From Ramlibacter sp. (lineage in GTDB: Bacteria; Pseudomonadota; Gammaproteobacteria; Burkholderiales; Burkholderiaceae_C): a DNA stretch of 15,895 nucleotides. The DNA lies in NCBI GenBank assembly GCA_028292185.1, contig JAQGMT010000023.1:1-15895 (forward strand). The letters run 5' to 3'. Of the stretch, positions 13,657 to 15,895 are shown piece after piece. Made by a program: the position numbers and the translations under genes. The stretch's first letter is position 1. Each line of letters starts with the position of its first letter. The notes under the pieces are model-generated. The model did no database searches, was not told the origin of the DNA, and saw only the letters and a program-made list of their open reading frames with translations.

Positions 13657-14889
13657 TTAGAAGCTGTGCGAAATACCCAGCGCGAAGTGGTTGATGTCCT
13701 CGCCCGGGTTGGGGGTCTGGGCAAACTCGTTGTTGTTATAGCGAGCCGACTTGCCGTTGATCACGCGGCTGACCGCTGACCACAGGTAGGTGCGCTTGCT
13801 GAAATAGTAGGCGCCGCCCAGCGTGATCTGCTTGCCTTCCAGGCCATCCGTGGTGCAGGCAGCCGCTACGCGGGTGCAACTGCCCGCCTTCGACATCACG
13901 ATGTGAGCGGAGGTGCGCCACCTGTCGCCCCAGCGGCTTTCAGTGGCCAGCAGGTAAGCCATGTTGTGGTAGTTGCTGAAGCGTCCAGCCACCGTCGCGT
14001 TTTCGTTGTAAGACTTGCGGATGGCGTCGAACTCGATCTTGTGCGCCTTGCTCGGGCGCCATTCGATGGCCAGCTGCGTCGCCTTGTCCCTGGAGGTGGT
14101 GGGATCCGTGACGGCATTGTTGCGCTGCGCCGCCGGCGCGTTGCCGGAACCGCCGAACAGGTCGTAGTGGATTTCGTGAGCCAGCGACACGTACAACGGG
14201 CCGCTGTCCCACTTCACGCCCATCGACAGCACGTGCGGATTGTCGGGGCCCGTCACCTCGTCGGTGGACCAGTCGATGCCGCCCGTGAAGCCGGCGATTT
14301 GCGGCGTTTCATAGATGATCGAGTTGGCGCGGCGCAGGTGGAAGCTCGACGAGCCGCTGGTGCCGAAGCCGGTCTTGCGCAGCACGTTGCTGGTGGACAT
14401 GAACGTTCCGCTGCTCAGGCCCAGGAAGCCGACGGTGTCGCCGTATTCCTTGAAGATCGTGTCGTGGTTGCCCAGCTTCACTTCACCCCAGTTGCCTGCC
14501 AGGGCGACGAAGGTATTGCGGTTGAACGTAAGGCCCGGACCGGCGCCGCTGCCGTCATCCACCTTCACCTGGCTTTCCAGCTGGAAAATGGCCTTGTTGC
14601 CGCCGCCCAGGTCTTCCGAGCCGCGCAGGCCCCAACGGGAATTGCCGGCCGAGAAGCCGTTGATGCCGGGGACGCCCAGGGTGCCCGTGGGGGTGCCTGC
14701 GAGGGTCGACAGCCCGGTGGTGCCGACGGCGGTCGGGCCCGAACCCTTTTCATGCAGGAAATAGGGGTAGAGCTTGCCGTACAGCTGCAGGCCGCTGCCC
14801 CCTGGCCCATCTTCGTCCTGCGCCATAGCGGCCGAGCCGACCAGCAACGAGCCCAAGGCCAGAGCCAGAGGAAGTTTCTTAAATTGCAT
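13657..14889 (-). CDS. Outer-membrane trimeric porin (Burkholderiales type), 410 aa
   Basis: This is a sixteen-strand beta-barrel channel for small, usually anionic solutes. The signal peptide MQFKKLPLALALGSLLVGSA ends near AMA-QDEDG. The mature chain shows SGLQLYGKLYPYFL, then SRWGLRGSEDLGGGNKAIFQ and LESQVKVDDG, standard for the first strands of Gram-negative porins. Strands alternate through the chain, and it ends with the required terminal phenylalanine (GISHSF) recognised by the assembly machinery. An insert with two cysteines (GSCTRVAAACTTDG) probably forms a disulfide in a loop. The start has GGAGA ahead of it. Strong translation signals, an upstream operator-like palindrome and its own terminator suggest high, regulated expression. 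The position ahead of the three solute receptors suggests it admits their ligand across the outer membrane. Confidence 0.95.
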   Translation of the reverse strand: MQFKKLPLALALGSLLVGSAAMAQDEDGPGGSGLQLYGKLYPYFLHEKGSGPTAVGTTGLSTLAGTPTGTLGVPGINGFSAGNSRWGLRGSEDLGGGNKAIFQLESQVKVDDGSGAGPGLTFNRNTFVALAGNWGEVKLGNHDTIFKEYGDTVGFLGLSSGTFMSTSNVLRKTGFGTSGSSSFHLRRANSIIYETPQIAGFTGGIDWSTDEVTGPDNPHVLSMGVKWDSGPLYVSLAHEIHYDLFGGSGNAPAAQRNNAVTDPTTSRDKATQLAIEWRPSKAHKIEFDAIRKSYNENATVAGRFSNYHNMAYLLATESRWGDRWRTSAHIVMSKAGSCTRVAAACTTDGLEGKQITLGGAYYFSKRTYLWSAVSRVINGKSARYNNNEFAQTPNPGEDINHFALGISHSF

Positions 14890-14936
14890 TCATCGTCTCC
14901 AAGTGTGGGTTGCGCGTCCCATAAAATCTTCGTTAT

Positions 14937-14957
14937 TTGTTCCGCTATACGGGACAA
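14937..14957. promoter_or_regulatory. Candidate IclR-type operator in the porin promoter region
   Basis: The 21-base imperfect palindrome TTGTTCCG-CTATA-CGGGACAA has seven of ten possible pairs. It contains GTTCC-N7-GGGAC (14939-14955), the same architecture as GTTCC-N7-GGAAC in front of the IclR gene. It lies about 50 bases ahead of the porin start codon and overlaps or directly follows likely promoter elements. Control by an IclR-family protein, probably the one encoded here, is an inference from this match. Confidence 0.55.
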
Positions 14958-14971
14958 TAGTCCGCCAACAA
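14944..14971 (-). promoter_or_regulatory. Possible porin promoter overlapping the operator
   Basis: On the minus strand, TTGTTG (14966-14971) and TATAGC (14944-14949) are separated by 16 bases. The -10 element is imperfect and falls inside the candidate operator, so binding would compete with polymerase. This is one of two possible porin promoters; the other lies at 14982-15010. Confidence 0.35.
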
Positions 14972-14981
14972 GAACGAATTG

Positions 14982-15010
14982 ACTTTATCGAGCACCCACT
15001 CCAGCGTCAA
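14982..15010 (-). promoter_or_regulatory. Alternative porin promoter upstream of the operator
   Basis: On the minus strand, TTGACG (15005-15010; five of six matches to the consensus) is followed after 17 bases by TAAAGT (14982-14987; four of six). If used, transcription would start near 14975 and the operator-like palindrome would sit just downstream, a roadblock position. Confidence 0.4.
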
Positions 15011-15042
15011 TGACTGTGGGCCCTAAGTGTTGCGTGCCCGCA

Positions 15043-15895
15043 CTATGGTTTGCGAGGGGGTGGCAGGTCGGCCAGCTCAGCCTGGTAAGCCTCTTCCATT
15101 TTCGGCGCGAGGCCGACTTTGGCCAGCGCCGATGAAAAGCTCTGGCGGATCACCGGCGATTCGTCGGCATAGTCGATCTGATGGCCGCCGACACGGCGGC
15201 TGATCCAGGCCTTGGGCACACCCTGCGCGTTGCGCACGGCCACGCCTTCGGCCTTGAACGCCAGGTAGCGCGCCGGGGTGGTGCCGGTGTTGAAATGCTG
15301 GTGGAACCACATGTTGGGCGGGACGATCATGGTCCCCTCCTTCCACTCATAGCGCTTCGGCTCCTCGCCCTCCGGCCACATCAGGCTGAAGCCCTCGCCG
15401 CTCAGGATGATCACGTGGGCGCCCGGGCCGTGCATGTGGGCCTTCTTGTAGGTGCCGATCGGGAACTGCGAGATGTGGCTGTTCATGCTGCCCTTGGCCA
15501 TGCTGAAGCGGATGTGGCCGCCGCCAGCGCCCCGCTCCTTGGCCGAGATCAGGGGCAGGTTGACGGCGTCGGCCACGAAGTTGGTGTCCAGCAGCAGCCC
15601 CTTTTGCTCGCCGCCGTTTGCGAAGTAGTTGGACTCGCCCGAGAACCGGTTCTTGAAGTCGTACCGGGTGCCGAACACGAAGTCGGTGTCGCCGAACGAG
15701 TTGATGATGACCGGCGCATTGGTCACCGAGACGAACCGCGCCGGCTCCTTGCCCGAGCCGTTGAAGTGCTGGTGGCTGGCGTTGAGCGGGATCGCGAAAA
15801 TGGCCCCGGCCTTCCACTCGAAGCTGACCTTCTGCCCGGCGTCGTTCCAGACGCTGGTGGAGCCGCGGCCGTCCAGCACGTAGATCATCTCTTCG
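15043..15895 (-). CDS. Bicupin protein, 5' end cut by the window edge
   Basis: The frame enters from the right edge with no start in view. The first ATG, at 15888, is internal to a cupin strand, because Glu-Glu precedes MIYVLDGRGSTSVW in frame, as in the cupin motif EE(M)xYVLxG. There are two cupin barrels. In the first, IPLNASHQHFN supplies probable metal ligands. In the second, THxH-like spacing is seen in YKKAHMHGPGAHVIILSGEG, then VPPNMWFHQHFN. Cupins of this layout include dioxygenases that cleave aromatic rings (gentisate type), isomerases and non-enzymatic sugar or hormone binders. Which applies here is not decided by sequence, although an aromatic-catabolism context makes a metal-dependent dioxygenase or a similar enzyme reasonable. 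It ends with TAG at 15043, about 153 bases ahead of the porin start, and no clear terminator lies between them. Confidence 0.85.
   Translation of the reverse strand, partial: EEMIYVLDGRGSTSVWNDAGQKVSFEWKAGAIFAIPLNASHQHFNGSGKEPARFVSVTNAPVIINSFGDTDFVFGTRYDFKNRFSGESNYFANGGEQKGLLLDTNFVADAVNLPLISAKERGAGGGHIRFSMAKGSMNSHISQFPIGTYKKAHMHGPGAHVIILSGEGFSLMWPEGEEPKRYEWKEGTMIVPPNMWFHQHFNTGTTPARYLAFKAEGVAVRNAQGVPKAWISRRVGGHQIDYADESPVIRQSFSSALAKVGLAPKMEEAYQAELADLPPPRKP

Noticed and set aside
11297..13694. Two long plus-strand open frames (11297-12526 and 12456-13694) opposite the solute receptors
   Set aside because: Both are antisense to clear receptor genes and resemble one another only because those genes are paralogues.

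Overview
The window looks like accessory chromosomal DNA from a high-GC betaproteobacterium, most likely Burkholderiales (Comamonadaceae or Alcaligenaceae-like). The signs are a Bug-family solute receptor, a soluble RsxB-type ferredoxin, a Burkholderiales-type trimeric porin, an Fsr-like MFS pump and strongly GC-biased codon third positions. This placement is an inference from protein families. No RNA genes, insertion sequences, phage genes or CRISPR arrays were seen, and no gap between genes exceeds about 155 bases.

Layout. The left edge (1-706, plus strand) holds the end of an unidentified gene and an RsxB/RnfB-type ferredoxin. Everything from 726 to the right edge is on the minus strand, so it is best read from right to left. 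At the far right is a bicupin protein cut by the window edge. Next comes a porin with its own promoter region and a strong intrinsic terminator. Then follows a tight run of three paralogous ABC solute-binding proteins, an MFS exporter and an isoprenylcysteine-methyltransferase-like membrane protein (8529-13595). After an 88-bp promoter region comes a second run of eight genes (726-8440): an IclR regulator, a 2Fe-2S/FAD oxygenase-type reductase, a 4,5-dihydroxyphthalate-decarboxylase-like protein, a EutA-family ATPase with histidine-rich tails, a NiCoT nickel/cobalt permease, two half-size chromate transporters and a Bug receptor.

How the genes may work together. The porin, the solute receptors, the IclR regulator, the oxygenase-type reductase, the decarboxylase-like protein and the cupin resemble parts of an aromatic-acid (phthalate-like) uptake and breakdown locus. 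However, no oxygenase, no ABC permease and no TctA/TctB membrane partner lies in the window. The most unusual part is the metal-flavoured centre: a EutA-like ATPase with His-rich extensions at both ends, followed by a nickel/cobalt permease and without any ethanolamine ammonia-lyase genes. I infer a reactivation or metal-delivery module tied to the catabolic operon.

The regulator promoter (8481-8497) and the porin promoter region (14939-14955) both carry the pattern GTTCC-N7-GG(A/G)AC. This suggests that one IclR-type protein controls both ends of the locus.
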